Counted from the stretch's first letter, positions 42,252-52,697 are shown. The stretch: 64,000 nt of DNA from Campylobacter sp. RM10537 (GCF_022369435.1 NZ_CP059597.1:62001-126000); one strand, 5' to 3'. The notes: generated by a model not told the origin, from the sequence alone. Translations and numbers: made by a program.

Positions 42252-44079
42252 GATTTTTACCCACACTCAAGAAAAACTACAATCTTTAAGCATTAAAGAA
42301 CTTGAAAATCTTGCTCAAAAAATTAGAGAAGAAATTATAAAAATTGTTTCTAAAAATGGTGGACATTTAAGTTCTAATTTAGGAGCAGTAGAGTTAACAA
42401 TAGCTATGCATACAGTTTTTGATGCAAAAAATGATCCTTTTATTTTTGATGTTTCACATCAATCTTATACTCATAAACTTTTAAGCGGAAAAGAAAAAAT
42501 TTTTCATACTTTAAGACAAATAGATGGGCTAAGTGGTTATACAAAGCCTAGTGAAGGAGACTATTTTATCGCTGGACACTCTAGCACATCTATTTCTTTA
42601 GCAGTTGGAGCTTGTAAAGCTATAGCTTTAAAGAATGAAAAACGCATCCCTGTGGCACTCATAGGTGATGGAGCTTTAAGTGCAGGAATGGCTTATGAAG
42701 CTTTAAATGAGTTAGGAGATTCTAAATTTCCTTGTGTTATAATCTTAAACGACAATGAAATGAGTATTTCAAAACCAATAGGCGCTATTTCAAAATATCT
42801 TTCTCAAGCAATGGCGACACAGTTTTATCAGAATTTTAAAAAACGAGTCGTAAAAATGTTAGATGTTTTACCTGATTCTGCAACTTATATGGCTAAGCGT
42901 TTTGAAGAAAGTTTTAGATTGATTACTCCTGGGCTTTTATTTGAAGAGTTAGGACTTGAATATATAGGTCCTATAAATGGACATAACTTAACAGAAATTA
43001 TTTCTGCTTTAAAACAAGCAAAAGCAATGCAAAAACCTTGTGTAATTCATGCTCAAACCTTAAAAGGTAAGGGTTATGCTTTAGCAGAAGGTCAGCATTC
43101 TAAATGGCATGGCGTAGGAGCTTTTGATATTAATAGTGGTGAACTTTTAAAAAAAAGTTCTACTAAAAGTGCAACTGAAATTTTTTCTCAGAAATTATTA
43201 GAATTAGCAACAAAATATGAAAATATTGTAGGTGTTACAGCTGCTATGCCTAGTGGAACAGGTCTTGATAAATTAATTGAGAAATTTCCTAAAAGATTTT
43301 GGGATGTTGCAATTGCTGAGCAGCATGCAGTGACTTCTATGGCAGCCATGGCAAGAGAAGGATTTAAACCTTTTATAGCTATATATAGCACTTTTTTACA
43401 ACGTGCTTATGATCAGGTGATTCATGATTGTGCTATTATGAATTTAAATGTTGTTTTTGCTATGGATAGAGCTGGTATAGTAGGTGAAGATGGGGAAACA
43501 CATCAGGGTGTTTTTGATGTGAGTTTTTTAGCACCTTTACCTCATTTAACTCTTGTTGCCCCTAGAGATGAGTTAATGATGGAAAATATTATAGAATATG
43601 CTTATTTTCATAAAGGACCTTTAGCTTTTCGTTACCCTAGAGGTAGTTTTATTTTGGATAAAGAATTTAATCCTTCTAAAGTAGAATTAGGCAAAGCACA
43701 ATGGCTAATAAAAAATGAAAAAAGCGAAATTGCTTTTATAGGTTATGGACAAGGCGTGGGCAAAGCTTGGCAAGTCTTAAATGAAATGCAAGAAAACATT
43801 GATCTTATAGATTTAATTTTTGCTAAACCTTTGGATGAGATGCTTTTAAAAGATTTGGCTAAAAAAAGTAAAATTTGGTTTGTATTTAGTGAAAATGCTA
43901 AAATTGGTGGAGTAGCAAGTTTACTGCAAGCTTTTATTCAAAAAAATGATTTGGAGATTAAGATCATTTCTTTTGAATATGAAGATGAATTTATCGAGCA
44001 TGGAAAAACAAGTGAAGTAGAAAAAAAATTAAAACTTGATATTGAAAGTATAATAGAAAAAATAAAATTATATTTGTAA
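42244..44079 (+). CDS. dxs: 1-deoxy-D-xylulose-5-phosphate synthase
   Basis: Dxs makes DXP from pyruvate and glyceraldehyde 3-phosphate, the first step of the MEP isoprenoid pathway and also a source for thiamine and pyridoxal. The 611-residue thiamine-diphosphate enzyme has GGHLSSNLGAVELTIAMH, the ThDP motif IGDGALSAGMAYEALNELGD ending in NDNEMSIS, GPINGHNL, the catalytic glutamate region AIAEQHAVTSMAAMA and a transketolase C-terminal domain. It is slightly shorter than the E. coli protein. Coupling to fliH by an 8-base overlap is a Campylobacter arrangement. Confidence 0.96.
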   Translation: MNEIFTHTQEKLQSLSIKELENLAQKIREEIIKIVSKNGGHLSSNLGAVELTIAMHTVFDAKNDPFIFDVSHQSYTHKLLSGKEKIFHTLRQIDGLSGYTKPSEGDYFIAGHSSTSISLAVGACKAIALKNEKRIPVALIGDGALSAGMAYEALNELGDSKFPCVIILNDNEMSISKPIGAISKYLSQAMATQFYQNFKKRVVKMLDVLPDSATYMAKRFEESFRLITPGLLFEELGLEYIGPINGHNLTEIISALKQAKAMQKPCVIHAQTLKGKGYALAEGQHSKWHGVGAFDINSGELLKKSSTKSATEIFSQKLLELATKYENIVGVTAAMPSGTGLDKLIEKFPKRFWDVAIAEQHAVTSMAAMAREGFKPFIAIYSTFLQRAYDQVIHDCAIMNLNVVFAMDRAGIVGEDGETHQGVFDVSFLAPLPHLTLVAPRDELMMENIIEYAYFHKGPLAFRYPRGSFILDKEFNPSKVELGKAQWLIKNEKSEIAFIGYGQGVGKAWQVLNEMQENIDLIDLIFAKPLDEMLLKDLAKKSKIWFVFSENAKIGGVASLLQAFIQKNDLEIKIISFEYEDEFIEHGKTSEVEKKLKLDIESIIEKIKLYL

Positions 44080-44189
44080 TAATTAATTTTATTTTATTAG
44101 ATGATAAAAAATATTACTTGATATAAACTTCTTTTAATGAAAAATTTATTATCATTCCTTTCATTATAAATTTTTAAGGATTGTTGATA

Positions 44190-44600
44190 ATGGAAATATT
44201 ACAAATGCTTAAAAAGCATGATTTAAAAGCTACTCCACAAAGATTGTGCATCTTAAAGATTTTAAAAAGACATGAACATCCAAATATTGAAGAGCTTTAT
44301 GAAGAAATCAAACAAGAATATCCTTCCATATCGCTCGCTACGGTTTATAAGAATTTAAATACTTTAAGAGAACAAGGTTTAGTTGTTGAAATCAATGCTT
44401 TAAATCAAAAAACTTGTTATGACATTTATGAAGAAGAACATATGCATATTGTTTGTTCTAAATGTGGAAATATAGAGGATCTTAGTTTTAAGGATGTGAA
44501 ACTTAAGGAATATCAAGAATTTTTAGAAAAGAAAATAGGAAGCTTGATTAATTATTTAGCGGTTTGCACCTATATTGATAGTTGCAAAAAGTGTCATTAA
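44190..44600 (+). CDS. perR: Peroxide stress regulator PerR (Fur family)
   Basis: PerR represses peroxide-defence genes (katA, ahpC) and is inactivated by metal-catalysed oxidation. I choose the ATG at 44190 (136 residues, MEILQMLKKHD) with AAGGA nine bases upstream. The winged helix has KATPQRLCILKILKRHEHPN and YPSISLATVYKNLNTLREQG. The metal site has HMHIVCSKCGNIEDLSF and the final CTYIDSCKKCH, giving two CxxC zinc pairs. One plausible target, ahpC, lies 8 kb downstream. Counterpart of Cj0322 (recalled). Confidence 0.92.
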   Translation: MEILQMLKKHDLKATPQRLCILKILKRHEHPNIEELYEEIKQEYPSISLATVYKNLNTLREQGLVVEINALNQKTCYDIYEEEHMHIVCSKCGNIEDLSFKDVKLKEYQEFLEKKIGSLINYLAVCTYIDSCKKCH

Positions 44601-44644
44601 GGAAAATAAAGTTAAAATAACCTATTAATTTAAAGGTTATTTTA

Positions 44645-45847
44645 ATGGTATATGAAATTCAAAAAAATTTTTTACTTCCAGATACTACGCTTTTAAAAAA
44701 TCTTCAAGAAGACGGTATTTTATTTAAAATTCACGAACTTGAGATTTTTTATACCAAAATAACCTACTCTCAAAGTGTAAAATTTAAGAGTCTTGATGGC
44801 TTTTACTATAAAATTATAGAAACTAATGATAAAATTCTAGAGCAGAATCAAGAAGAACAAATATCGAAAAAAGAATTTGAAAAAGCTCGTAAAAAAAGTA
44901 TAGGAAAAGGTATTAAAAAGAAACGTTACGAGTTTAAATTTTGTTCTTTGAAAAGTTTTATTGAGGTTTATAATAAATCTAAAATTTGTATTTTAAAAAT
45001 TTTTTTTCCAACTTTAGATGAGGCAAATCGTTTTATCTTGCCATATGAATTTAAAATTCAAAAAGAATTTGATTATATTTTAGATTCTAAATTTATAACT
45101 CTTTATGGTTGTGATTTTGAACAAATTAACATAGAAAAATATTTTAAAAGTATTGAAAAGAATCAGGTCTTTGATTTAAAATTTTCAGGTTTAATCAATG
45201 CTTTTGAAGGTTATAGAATTTTTCTATTTTATCTTTTTAAAAAATTAAAATTTTATTGGAATTTAGCTTTAGATAAGAAAAAAGAAGAGTATTTTTATCA
45301 ATTTATTTCTTATGCTGATAAAATCAATATAATTTTATCTGATACTGAAGAAATTTTTGATAAGAATTTGAATACAAATTTATCTTTAAGATTTCAAGAA
45401 ATTGTTGAAAAATCTAATATTTTTTTTCAAAATGATAAAAATATTGAAGCATTACTTTTATTTTTAAGTAGTGAAAATTTACAAAGTTTGTTTAGCGATT
45501 TTGATTTTTTTATAAAAGAAAATTCTTTTTATGAAGGTTCTCAAAAGGATAAACTTTTTAAACAAATTTTAGCGGATGAATTTAGAAAAAAATTGATTTT
45601 TTTTAAAAAAAATTTATTGAAAAATTTTGAGAATGAAAAATTTTCAAGAAGTTTTTCAGGATTATTAATTTTTTTAGAATATTTTTGTAATTTTTTTGAT
45701 ATAAAACCTTTAAATAAACTCAATGAAAAATTTTTTCTTTTTAAAGACAGGGAAAAAATAATTGTAAAAATCATAAAAAAAAGGGAAAAATTTTTTAAAT
45801 TAATCTCTCGAATAAATAGAGAATTAAAAATTTACAAAGGGTATTAA
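44645..45847 (+). CDS. Uncharacterised protein, possibly a divergent CYTH-CHAD protein
   Basis: This 400-residue, Lys/Phe-rich protein is not one I can name. It has no signal peptide and no clear membrane segments. The start YEIQKNFLLPD, followed by FYYKIIETNDKI and IKKKRYEFKF, is reminiscent of the N-terminal strand of CYTH (triphosphate tunnel) domains. The helical remainder (KLFKQILADEFRKKLIFFKK, SRSFSGLLIFLEYFCNFFDI) could be a CHAD domain, which binds polyphosphate. This is weak pattern matching. It lies between perR and ubiE and ends one base into ubiE, so it is likely co-transcribed. Counterpart of Cj0323 (recalled). Confidence 0.55.
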   Translation: MVYEIQKNFLLPDTTLLKNLQEDGILFKIHELEIFYTKITYSQSVKFKSLDGFYYKIIETNDKILEQNQEEQISKKEFEKARKKSIGKGIKKKRYEFKFCSLKSFIEVYNKSKICILKIFFPTLDEANRFILPYEFKIQKEFDYILDSKFITLYGCDFEQINIEKYFKSIEKNQVFDLKFSGLINAFEGYRIFLFYLFKKLKFYWNLALDKKKEEYFYQFISYADKINIILSDTEEIFDKNLNTNLSLRFQEIVEKSNIFFQNDKNIEALLLFLSSENLQSLFSDFDFFIKENSFYEGSQKDKLFKQILADEFRKKLIFFKKNLLKNFENEKFSRSFSGLLIFLEYFCNFFDIKPLNKLNEKFFLFKDREKIIVKIIKKREKFFKLISRINRELKIYKGY

Positions 45848-46554
45848 TGCAAAAACAAGATAAAATCATAGAAATGTTCAATGAAATTGCTCCAAGTTAT
45901 GATAAGGCCAATAGAATTTTAAGTTTTGGAGTTGATATAAGTTGGCGTAAATACGCTTGTAAAAAGGTTTTAAAGTATTATAAACCAGATTTTATCAGTA
46001 TAGTCGATGTTGCATGTGGAACAGGCGATATGATTGCCATATGGCAAGAAAAAGCTAGAATGCTTTCTAAAAATATTACAAGTATTAAAGGTATTGATCC
46101 AAGTGAGGGTATGTTAGAAATTGCTAAACAAAAATTTCAAAATATTGATTTTATACAAGCAAAGGCTCAAAATTTACCTTTAGAAAACCAAAGCGTTGAT
46201 ATTGTAAGTATAAGTTATGGAATTCGTAATGTAGTAGAAAGAAAACAGGCTTTAAGTGAATTTTTTAGAGTCTTAAAAAAAGGAGGAATTTTTGTTATTT
46301 TGGAATTTACAAAAAGAGAAAAAGGTGGATTTATAGCAACTTTAAGAGATTTTTATTTGAAAAATATTTTACCAACTTTAGGTGGAATTATCAGTAAAAA
46401 TAAAAGTGCGTATGAATATTTGCCTAATTCTATTGATGAATTTTTAAGTAAGGAAGAATTTATAAAAGAATTAAATGATTGTGGTTTTGAAATATTAGAT
46501 TTTAAAAGCTTTAGTTTTGGTGTTAGTTCAATGTTTATAGCTAGAAAATTATGA
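45847..46554 (+). CDS. ubiE: Ubiquinone/menaquinone biosynthesis methyltransferase
   Basis: UbiE/MenG methylates demethylmenaquinone; Campylobacter uses menaquinone-type quinones. The 235-residue SAM-dependent enzyme has the family signatures FNEIAPSYDKANRILSFGVD, VDVACGTGDMI (motif I), YGIRNVVERKQALSEFFRVL and LEFTKREKGGF. It overlaps the upstream gene by one base and xseA by 4 bases. Confidence 0.94.
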   Translation: MQKQDKIIEMFNEIAPSYDKANRILSFGVDISWRKYACKKVLKYYKPDFISIVDVACGTGDMIAIWQEKARMLSKNITSIKGIDPSEGMLEIAKQKFQNIDFIQAKAQNLPLENQSVDIVSISYGIRNVVERKQALSEFFRVLKKGGIFVILEFTKREKGGFIATLRDFYLKNILPTLGGIISKNKSAYEYLPNSIDEFLSKEEFIKELNDCGFEILDFKSFSFGVSSMFIARKL

Positions 46555-47720
46555 CCCCAAGTGAATTAAATTTAAAAGCTAAGGCTTTATTAGAAACACA
46601 TTTTATTGATATTGTACTTAGTGGTGAAATTTCAAAAATCACTATCCATGGTTCAGGACATTGGTATTTTGACTTAAAAGATGAGAAATCAAGCATAGCT
46701 TGTGTTATGTTTAAAAATAATAATTCAAAAGTTCACTTTAAACCCGAAGTAGGGGATTTACTAGAGTTAGTTGGCAATGTTAGCTTATATTCTGAAAGTG
46801 GACGATATCAATTTGTTGCCAATAGTATGAAAAAATCTGGATTTGGCGATTTGGAAAGCCAATTTATTGCCCTAAAAGAAAAATTACAAAAAGAAGGTAT
46901 GTTTGATAGTATTCATAAAAAAAACTTACCTAAATTTCCAAAAAAAGTAGGAATTATCACTTCGAAAACTTCAGCTGCTTTGCAAGATATGTTAAAGCTT
47001 ATTTATCAAAAAGAATATTTTTTAGCCAAAATTTATGTATTTAATGCTTTAACTCAAGGTAGTACAGCGCCAAATTCTTTGATTAATGCTCTAAAAAAAG
47101 CTGATACTATGAATCTTGATGTCCTTATTATGGCTAGAGGAGGCGGTAGTCGGGAGGATCTTTTTTGCTTTAATGATGAAAATTTAGCAAGAGCAATTTT
47201 TAAAGCCCAAACTCCTATTATTTCAGCTATTGGACATGAAATTGATTATGTTATTAGTGATTTTGTTGCTGATCTTAGGGCTCCAACACCTTCAGCAGCT
47301 ATAGATTTTTTATTTTATTCCAAGTTAGATTTAGAGCAAAATTTGGACAACTTAGAAGAAAAATTTAGAAAAGAAATAAATCAAAAGATACAAAATTATC
47401 AAGATTTGCTTTTAAATTTATATCAGATTTTTAAAGCTAAATCTTTTAAAAAAACTATAGGAGATAAAGAAGAACAAATTACATTTTTGATTAAACAGAT
47501 TAGACTTTTAATTAAAAATAAATTAGAAAAAACGAATTTAAAATTAGAAAAAATAGAAAATTCTTTTTTTCAACACGAAAATTTTTTAAAAAAAAGTGAA
47601 AATTTAATTTCATTAAGCCATAATGGTAAAATAGTAAAATTACAAGATTTAAAACATGGCGATACGGTGCTTTTAAGCTCTCAAATTATACAAAAAAAAG
47701 CAAAAATTTTAGAGGAGTGA
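46551..47720 (+). CDS. xseA: Exodeoxyribonuclease VII large subunit
   Basis: XseA with XseB degrades single-stranded DNA in repair. The 389-residue protein has the N-terminal OB-fold ([20 protein letters not shown]), the central domain with [36 protein letters not shown], and [20 protein letters not shown] followed by [11 protein letters not shown] coiled-coil tail (about 265-350) comes last. It is somewhat shorter than E. coli XseA, as in other Campylobacter. It overlaps ubiE by 4 bases. Confidence 0.94.
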   Translation: MTPSELNLKAKALLETHFIDIVLSGEISKITIHGSGHWYFDLKDEKSSIACVMFKNNNSKVHFKPEVGDLLELVGNVSLYSESGRYQFVANSMKKSGFGDLESQFIALKEKLQKEGMFDSIHKKNLPKFPKKVGIITSKTSAALQDMLKLIYQKEYFLAKIYVFNALTQGSTAPNSLINALKKADTMNLDVLIMARGGGSREDLFCFNDENLARAIFKAQTPIISAIGHEIDYVISDFVADLRAPTPSAAIDFLFYSKLDLEQNLDNLEEKFRKEINQKIQNYQDLLLNLYQIFKAKSFKKTIGDKEEQITFLIKQIRLLIKNKLEKTNLKLEKIENSFFQHENFLKKSENLISLSHNGKIVKLQDLKHGDTVLLSSQIIQKKAKILEE

Positions 47721-47722
47721 AG

Positions 47723-48793
47723 ATGAGAAAGATTAATTTTAGTGCAGGTCCTTCTACTTTACCTTTAGAAATTTTAGAGCATGCAAGAAATGAATTATGT
47801 GATTATCAGGGTAAAGGTTATTCTATTATGGAAATTTCACATCGCTCTAAAGTTTTTGAAGAAATCCATTTTGGAGCTATGAAAAGGGCTAAAGAGATTT
47901 ATGGTTTAAATGATGAATATGAAATTCTCTTTTTGCATGGAGGTGCTAGTTTACAATTTGCAATGATACCTATGAATTTATCTTTAGGTGGAATTTGCGA
48001 ATATGTTAATACAGGAATTTGGACTAGTAAGGCTATTAAAGAAGCTCAAATTTTAGGCGTTAATGTTAAAGTGGTTGCTAGTAGTGAAGAAGATGAATTT
48101 AATCATATTCCAAATATTGATTTTAGTGATCATGCTGATTATGCTTATATTTGCTCAAATAATACTATTTATGGAACACAATTTAAAGATTATCCTAAAA
48201 CAAAAAGTCCTTTGATCGTAGATGCTTCGAGCGATTTTTTTTCTAAAAAAATTGATTTTTCAAATATAGCTCTTTTTTACGGTGGAATACAAAAAAATGC
48301 TGGAATTTCTGGATTAAGTTGTGTTTTTATACGCAAGGATATGGTTGAAAGATCACGCTATAAAAATTTAACTAGCATGCTTAAATATTCTATCCATGCT
48401 GAAAATCAGTCTTTATATAATACACCTCCAACTTTTGCTATTTATATTTTTGATTTGGAAACAAAATGGATTTTAAAGCAAGGTGGACTTGATCAAATAT
48501 ATAATAGAAATTTAAAAAAAGCTACAATGCTTTATGATTGTATAGATTTAAGTGAAGGATTTTATAAAGGGCATGCTCATAAAAAAGATAGATCTTTGAT
48601 GAATGTTAGTTTCTCGATTAATAAAGATCTAGATCCTATTTTTGTTCAAGAGGCTGAAAAAGAAGGATTGATAGGTTTAAAAGGACATAGAATTTTAGGT
48701 GGAATTAGAGCGAGTATTTACAATGCTATCTCTTTAGAACAGGTGCAAATTTTATGTGAATTTATGGAAGAATTTAAAAGGAAATATCAATGA
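47723..48793 (+). CDS. serC: Phosphoserine aminotransferase
   Basis: SerC converts 3-phosphohydroxypyruvate and glutamate to phosphoserine and also acts in pyridoxal phosphate synthesis. I choose the ATG at 47723 (356 residues, [14 protein letters not shown]) because AGAGGAG ends five bases before it; an in-frame GTG two codons earlier is less well placed. Landmarks are [33 protein letters not shown] and the PLP lysine in [18 protein letters not shown]. SerB of the same pathway lies at 6.2-6.8 kb. It overlaps the RidA-family gene by 4 bases. Confidence 0.95.
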   Translation: MRKINFSAGPSTLPLEILEHARNELCDYQGKGYSIMEISHRSKVFEEIHFGAMKRAKEIYGLNDEYEILFLHGGASLQFAMIPMNLSLGGICEYVNTGIWTSKAIKEAQILGVNVKVVASSEEDEFNHIPNIDFSDHADYAYICSNNTIYGTQFKDYPKTKSPLIVDASSDFFSKKIDFSNIALFYGGIQKNAGISGLSCVFIRKDMVERSRYKNLTSMLKYSIHAENQSLYNTPPTFAIYIFDLETKWILKQGGLDQIYNRNLKKATMLYDCIDLSEGFYKGHAHKKDRSLMNVSFSINKDLDPIFVQEAEKEGLIGLKGHRILGGIRASIYNAISLEQVQILCEFMEEFKRKYQ

Positions 48794-49140
48794 TAAAACG
48801 TTATGATGAATGTCAAAGAATGTCTCAAATTGTTGTTTATGATGATTATTTTACAACAGCTGGGCAAGTAGCTTTTGATCCTAAGGGTGATATTAAAAAA
48901 CAAACAAAAGAAGCTCTAGAAGAAATTGAACTTTTACTTAAAAAAATAGGTGCTGATAAAAATTCTCTCATACAAATTCAAATATGGCTTTCCAATATGG
49001 AAGATTTTGAAGCTATGAATGAAATTTATGATGAGTGGATTAAAGAATATGCTAAACCTGTAAGAGCTTGTGTTCAAAGTATTTTAGCAGAAGGTTACCT
49101 TATAGAAATTCAAGCTTTTGGTAAGATAAGCAATAAATAA
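48790..49140 (+). CDS. RidA/YjgF family protein
   Basis: The 116-residue protein matches the RidA superfamily, which hydrolyses reactive enamine/imine intermediates made by PLP enzymes. Segments [38 protein letters not shown] and the C-terminal ARACVQ-like [20 protein letters not shown] include the conserved arginine. Its translational overlap with serC, a PLP enzyme, fits that role. It belongs to the RidA-like subgroups that keep the core fold; catalytic competence is inferred. Counterpart of Cj0327 (recalled). Confidence 0.85.
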   Translation: MIKRYDECQRMSQIVVYDDYFTTAGQVAFDPKGDIKKQTKEALEEIELLLKKIGADKNSLIQIQIWLSNMEDFEAMNEIYDEWIKEYAKPVRACVQSILAEGYLIEIQAFGKISNK

Positions 49141-49147
49141 TAAATTT

Positions 49148-50128
49148 TTATTGCTTAAAGTTTTCTCCTCCAAATTTTAATAAAGCAGAACCCCAAGTAA
49201 ATCCCCCTCCAAAGGCGTCAAGTAAAATCAAATCCCCTTTTTTAAGACGTCCTTCTTCATAGGCATCATTCATAGCCATAGGTATAGATGCTGCTGAAGT
49301 GTTGCCATATTTATGCACTGTAACAACACATTTTTCATCGCTTAAATTTAGCCTTTCTTGAACAGCTTTGATTATGCGTAAATTCGCTTGATGAGGAATA
49401 AAAAGATCTATATCTTTAGAGCTAATATTGTTTTTTGTTAGAATATCAATAACATCATTGCTAAGTGTTTGTACTGCTATTTTAAAGACCTCATTTCCTT
49501 TCATTTGCATCATTAAAGGATGGCAAATGCTAGATTTTTTGGATCTTTGTGTCATTAAAAGATGTCCAAAGTTACCATTGCTTGCTGTGTGAATATCAAG
49601 GATAGTATTTTGTTTATCAAGACTTACAATACCTGCTCCTGCACCATCTCCAAAGAGAATACACATGCTTCTATCATTATAATCAATAATAGAGCTTGTT
49701 TTTTCTGCTCCTATAATAAGAACATTTTTTTTAAGACCACTTTCTACAAAAGCTTTAGCTTGTTCTAATAAATAAATAAATCCAGTACAAGCAGCTGAAA
49801 TATCAAAAGCTGTGATATCTTTAAGTCCTAAATTTGCAGCAATTTTGCAAGCAGTAGATGGCATAGTAAAATAATCAGGACTTAAAGTTGCAACAAGTAA
49901 AGCATCAATATCTTCAATTTTTAAATTCGCTCTTTGAATAGCTTTTATAGCCGCTTTGGTTCCTAAATCACTGGTTTGTTCATCATCATCAGCAATTCTA
50001 CGTTCTTTTATTCCAGTGCGTTTAACAATCCATTCATCGGTTGTATCTACCATTTTTTCAAGATCAAAGTTATTTAAAATTTTATTAGGTATATAAGAAG
50101 CTATACTTTTTAAACTTGCTTTAGCCAT
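49148..50128 (-). CDS. fabH: Beta-ketoacyl-ACP synthase III
   Basis: FabH starts fatty acid synthesis by condensing acetyl-CoA with malonyl-ACP. The 326-residue thiolase-fold enzyme has [16 protein letters not shown], the catalytic Cys in [18 protein letters not shown], the His in [12 protein letters not shown] and Asn in [14 protein letters not shown]. It overlaps plsX by 8 bases in the order rpmF-plsX-fabH, conserved in many bacteria. Its product also feeds the biotin branch through BioC. Confidence 0.96.
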   Translation of the reverse strand: MAKASLKSIASYIPNKILNNFDLEKMVDTTDEWIVKRTGIKERRIADDDEQTSDLGTKAAIKAIQRANLKIEDIDALLVATLSPDYFTMPSTACKIAANLGLKDITAFDISAACTGFIYLLEQAKAFVESGLKKNVLIIGAEKTSSIIDYNDRSMCILFGDGAGAGIVSLDKQNTILDIHTASNGNFGHLLMTQRSKKSSICHPLMMQMKGNEVFKIAVQTLSNDVIDILTKNNISSKDIDLFIPHQANLRIIKAVQERLNLSDEKCVVTVHKYGNTSAASIPMAMNDAYEEGRLKKGDLILLDAFGGGFTWGSALLKFGGENFKQ

Positions 50129-51107
50129 TGTATTTCTCTAGTTCATTTTCGATTAAAGTATTAATATTAGATTTTCCAAAATTGATCGCTTGAAAAATAG
50201 CATTTTTAATTGCCCTAGCATCGCTTTTTCCATGACTGATTATCACACAACCATTTACTCCTAACAAAGGTGCTCCACCATATTCTTGCCAATCCATATG
50301 TTTCTTAAGCTTTTTAAAACAAGGTTTCATCATCAAAGCACCTAATTTTGCGAAGATTGATTGTCGAACTTCTTTTTTTAAAATTTGAAAAATAGCTGTC
50401 GCCACTCCTTCGCACGCTTTTAGAATCACATTGCCACTAAATCCATCACAAATTAAAATATCAATTTCGCCATTAAAAATATCTCTACCTTCAGCATTTC
50501 CAATAAAATTTGGGATTTGTTTCATCATTTGATGTGCTTCTTTGGTAAGTTCATTTCCCTTACATTCTTCTTCTCCATTGGATAACAATGCTAGACGAGG
50601 TTTAGAAATTTTCATCAATTCTCTAGCATAAATATCTCCCATAATAGCAAATTGAAATAAATGTTCGGCCTTGCAGTCTGTATTCGCTCCTACGTCTAAA
50701 AAAAGAGTTTTGTTGACTACATTTGGCATTAAAGTAGCAATTGCAGGTCTTAAAACCCCTTTTAATCTTCCAAGTCTTAAAGTAGCTAAAGACATACTTG
50801 CTCCACTATGACCAGCCGAAACAATAGCCTTAGCTTTGCCATCTTTAACTAATTCTATAGCTTTATAAATTGTAGTATCTTTGCGTTTTAAAGCATCAGT
50901 GGCATTTTCTTCCATAGAAAAAACTTCACAAGCTTCTTCATATTGGATATATTGCTCAAAATCTTTTGGAATTAGGGGTTTTAAAATTTTAGGATTGCCT
51001 ACAAGTATAGCATTAAAAGGTTTTTCTTTTAATGCTTCAATAACGCCTTCTATAATAGGTTTTTCCCCAAAATCTCCCCCCATTGCATCAACAGCAATGC
51101 TTATCAT
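50121..51107 (-). CDS. plsX: Phosphate acyltransferase PlsX
   Basis: PlsX turns acyl-ACP into acyl phosphate for phospholipid synthesis. The 328-residue protein has the start [55 protein letters not shown] and [18 protein letters not shown]. It lies 5 bases after rpmF and overlaps fabH. The run rpmF-plsX-fabH links ribosome and lipid synthesis. Confidence 0.95.
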   Translation of the reverse strand: MISIAVDAMGGDFGEKPIIEGVIEALKEKPFNAILVGNPKILKPLIPKDFEQYIQYEEACEVFSMEENATDALKRKDTTIYKAIELVKDGKAKAIVSAGHSGASMSLATLRLGRLKGVLRPAIATLMPNVVNKTLFLDVGANTDCKAEHLFQFAIMGDIYARELMKISKPRLALLSNGEEECKGNELTKEAHQMMKQIPNFIGNAEGRDIFNGEIDILICDGFSGNVILKACEGVATAIFQILKKEVRQSIFAKLGALMMKPCFKKLKKHMDWQEYGGAPLLGVNGCVIISHGKSDARAIKNAIFQAINFGKSNINTLIENELEKYNG

Positions 51108-51112
51108 TGATT

Positions 51113-51259
51113 TTAATATTCCTTGGTATTTGGGTTAGCGCGATGTGGCATTTTATAACTGCCATCTTTATCTTTTATAGGCATAGGAAGATTAACTTTA
51201 TAGTGAGTTCTTCTTTTTGCTGCACGAGTTTTACTTACTCTTCTCTTAGGTACTGCCAT
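51113..51259 (-). CDS. rpmF: 50S ribosomal protein L32
   Basis: This small gene encodes 48 residues: [20 protein letters not shown] at the start and [12 protein letters not shown] at the end. It is the zinc-less, basic L32 type. A clear AAAGGAG ribosome site precedes the ATG. Its position between the DUF177 gene and plsX is the conserved bacterial order. Counterpart of Cj0330c (recalled). Confidence 0.93.
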   Translation of the reverse strand: MAVPKRRVSKTRAAKRRTHYKVNLPMPIKDKDGSYKMPHRANPNTKEY

Positions 51260-51280
51260 TTTATCTCCTTTTAATATAAA

Positions 51281-51640
51281 TTAATTTTTATTTTTACAGT
51301 GATTACAATAAAAATAATCACTCAAATAAGCTTCAAGTTCACTAATCGCAACTTCTATAATATCAATTTGTCCATCAAAAAATTCTATGGTATTGCTTAA
51401 TTTATTGTCTTCGTCTTTAAAGATACCATCACTTGCAAAAAGTTCTAAATTCTCATGAACATGAAGTTCCAATTCTTCACCACAGCTATCACAAGGTCTA
51501 TAAACAAAACCTTGCATTATTGCATTTATTTTAACAAGTTTTGTATTTATTTTTGCTAAATTTCCTTCAAAAATTATATTTTCAAGATTAAGTTTAAAAG
51601 GATAGTTTGTATTATTAATCTTTGAAAAATTAATTTTCAT
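51281..51640 (-). CDS. DUF177/YceD family protein
   Basis: The 119-residue protein has the YceD/DUF177 pattern: a beta-rich N-terminal half, a CxxC pair in YRPCDSCGEELELHVHE, an acidic central part (GQIDIIEVAISELEAYLSDY) and a second CxxC in FYCNHCKNKN near the end. The family is almost always next to rpmF, as here, and plays a part in 23S rRNA accumulation. It lies one base after ndk. Counterpart of Cj0331c (recalled). Confidence 0.82.
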   Translation of the reverse strand: MKINFSKINNTNYPFKLNLENIIFEGNLAKINTKLVKINAIMQGFVYRPCDSCGEELELHVHENLELFASDGIFKDEDNKLSNTIEFFDGQIDIIEVAISELEAYLSDYFYCNHCKNKN

Positions 51641-52054
51641 TTAGCAAATTTCGTTTGATTTAAAGAAAAACTCAATTTCGTTATTTGCGTTTTCTAAACT
51701 ATCACTTCCATGAACGGCATTTGCATCAATACTTTCTGCAAAATCTGCTCTAATGGTTCCTGATTTAGCTTCTTTTGGATCAGTTGCTCCCATTAATTCT
51801 CTATTTTTCATTACAGCATTTTCACCTTCCAATATAGAAACAACAACTGGACCACTAATCATAAAATTTACTAAATCTTTAAAAAAAGATCTTTCTTTGT
51901 GAATAGCATAAAAATTTTCTGCTTGTTCGCTTGTAAGTTGAATTTTCTTTAATGCAATTATTTTAAGCCCATTGCTTTCAAAGCGATCTAGAATTTTACC
52001 TATAAGATTCTTTCGAACAGCATCTGGTTTGATGATCGATAAAGTTCTTTCCAT
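51641..52054 (-). CDS. ndk: Nucleoside diphosphate kinase
   Basis: Ndk balances nucleoside triphosphates. The 137-residue protein shows [19 protein letters not shown], the substrate segments [17 protein letters not shown] and [18 protein letters not shown], and the active-site histidine in [20 protein letters not shown]. Length is standard. It starts a minus-strand series ndk-DUF177-rpmF-plsX-fabH. Confidence 0.96.
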   Translation of the reverse strand: MERTLSIIKPDAVRKNLIGKILDRFESNGLKIIALKKIQLTSEQAENFYAIHKERSFFKDLVNFMISGPVVVSILEGENAVMKNRELMGATDPKEAKSGTIRADFAESIDANAVHGSDSLENANNEIEFFFKSNEIC

Positions 52055-52149
52055 GATAAACTTACTCCTAAAATAATACCAAAAGTAATTAAGATTTGTT
52101 TTTTTGTATATTAAGCAAAGTTGAAATTATACTGGATTTTTTTTAAAAA

Positions 52150-52184
52150 AAATTAAATAAAAGCTAGTAAAAACTAGCTTTTTT
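52150..52184 (-). terminator. Terminator after fdxA
   Basis: AAGCTAG and CTAGCTT pair (7 bp, 6-base loop, 52161-52180), with a T run on the minus strand after the stem (TTTATTTAATTTTTTTT) and another T tract on the plus side. It stands just after the fdxA stop and separates fdxA from ndk; it could act in both directions. Confidence 0.65.
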
Positions 52185-52189
52185 ATAGA

Positions 52190-52474
52190 TTAAGCAAAAA
52201 CTGGAGTATCTCCATTTCTCATATCTGCACCGATATTATCACGGCTTGGTTGCCCAGAAGCAACTTCACTCCATACTATACATCCATCAGTTGGGCAAGC
52301 GCTTGCACAGGCTGGTTGATCATTGTGACCTACACACTCAACACATTTATCTGCATAAACATAATAACTATCTTGTCCTTCTGGATTGCTAGCATCATCA
52401 ACAATAGCACTCACAGGACACTCATCAATACAAGAGCCACAAGCAATACAAATATCTGTAATTTTTACAGCCAT
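52190..52474 (-). CDS. fdxA: 2[4Fe-4S] ferredoxin FdxA
   Basis: FdxA is a small electron carrier. The 94-residue protein has two clusters: CIACGSCIDECP, and a second with an extended loop, CVECVGHNDQPACASACP. This is the Alvin-type arrangement with 8 residues inserted in motif 2. The C-terminal tail is about 25 residues. In C. jejuni the homologue (Cj0333c) is iron-induced and supports aerotolerance. It is divergent from ahpC. A minus-strand -10 (TACAAT, plus 52509-52514) and two Fur-box-like repeats lie between them. Confidence 0.93.
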   Translation of the reverse strand: MAVKITDICIACGSCIDECPVSAIVDDASNPEGQDSYYVYADKCVECVGHNDQPACASACPTDGCIVWSEVASGQPSRDNIGADMRNGDTPVFA

Positions 52475-52535
52475 CTTTTTTCCTTTTAATTTGAGATTTT
52501 ACAAAAAAATTGTATCATACTATTCTTAAAAAAAC

Positions 52536-52573
52536 TAAAATTTTGATAATCAAAAAATTAAAATTTTGATAAT
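52536..52573. promoter_or_regulatory. Direct repeat with Fur/PerR-box character between fdxA and ahpC
   Basis: The 15-base word TAAAATTTTGATAAT occurs exactly twice, at 52536-52550 and 52559-52573, 23 bases apart. Both copies contain TGATAAT, the half-site of the Fur box, and the second continues as TGATAATAATATTAT, close to a 7-1-7 palindrome. The repeats lie just upstream of the predicted fdxA promoter. A 23-base period (two helical turns) would place two dimers on the same DNA face. Iron or peroxide control of this pair is known in C. jejuni; the site assignment is inference. Confidence 0.5.
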
Positions 52574-52691
52574 AATATTATAATACTATAAAATTACATT
52601 TATAAAATTACTTATTAAATATTTGCTAAATTTAAGTTTGAATAATATATTTATTGCAATTATTTTAAAAATTTTTTAAAGATTTAAATGA

Positions 52692-52697
52692 TATAAT
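52692..52697 (+). promoter_or_regulatory. Predicted -10 element for ahpC
   Basis: A perfect TATAAT lies 37 bases before the ahpC ATG, and a TTAGGAG ribosome site sits just before the gene. Inference from sequence. Confidence 0.5.

Noticed and set aside
51076..51081. Six-C run inside plsX near its start
   Set aside because: Too short for slippage-based phase variation, and the gene is essential.
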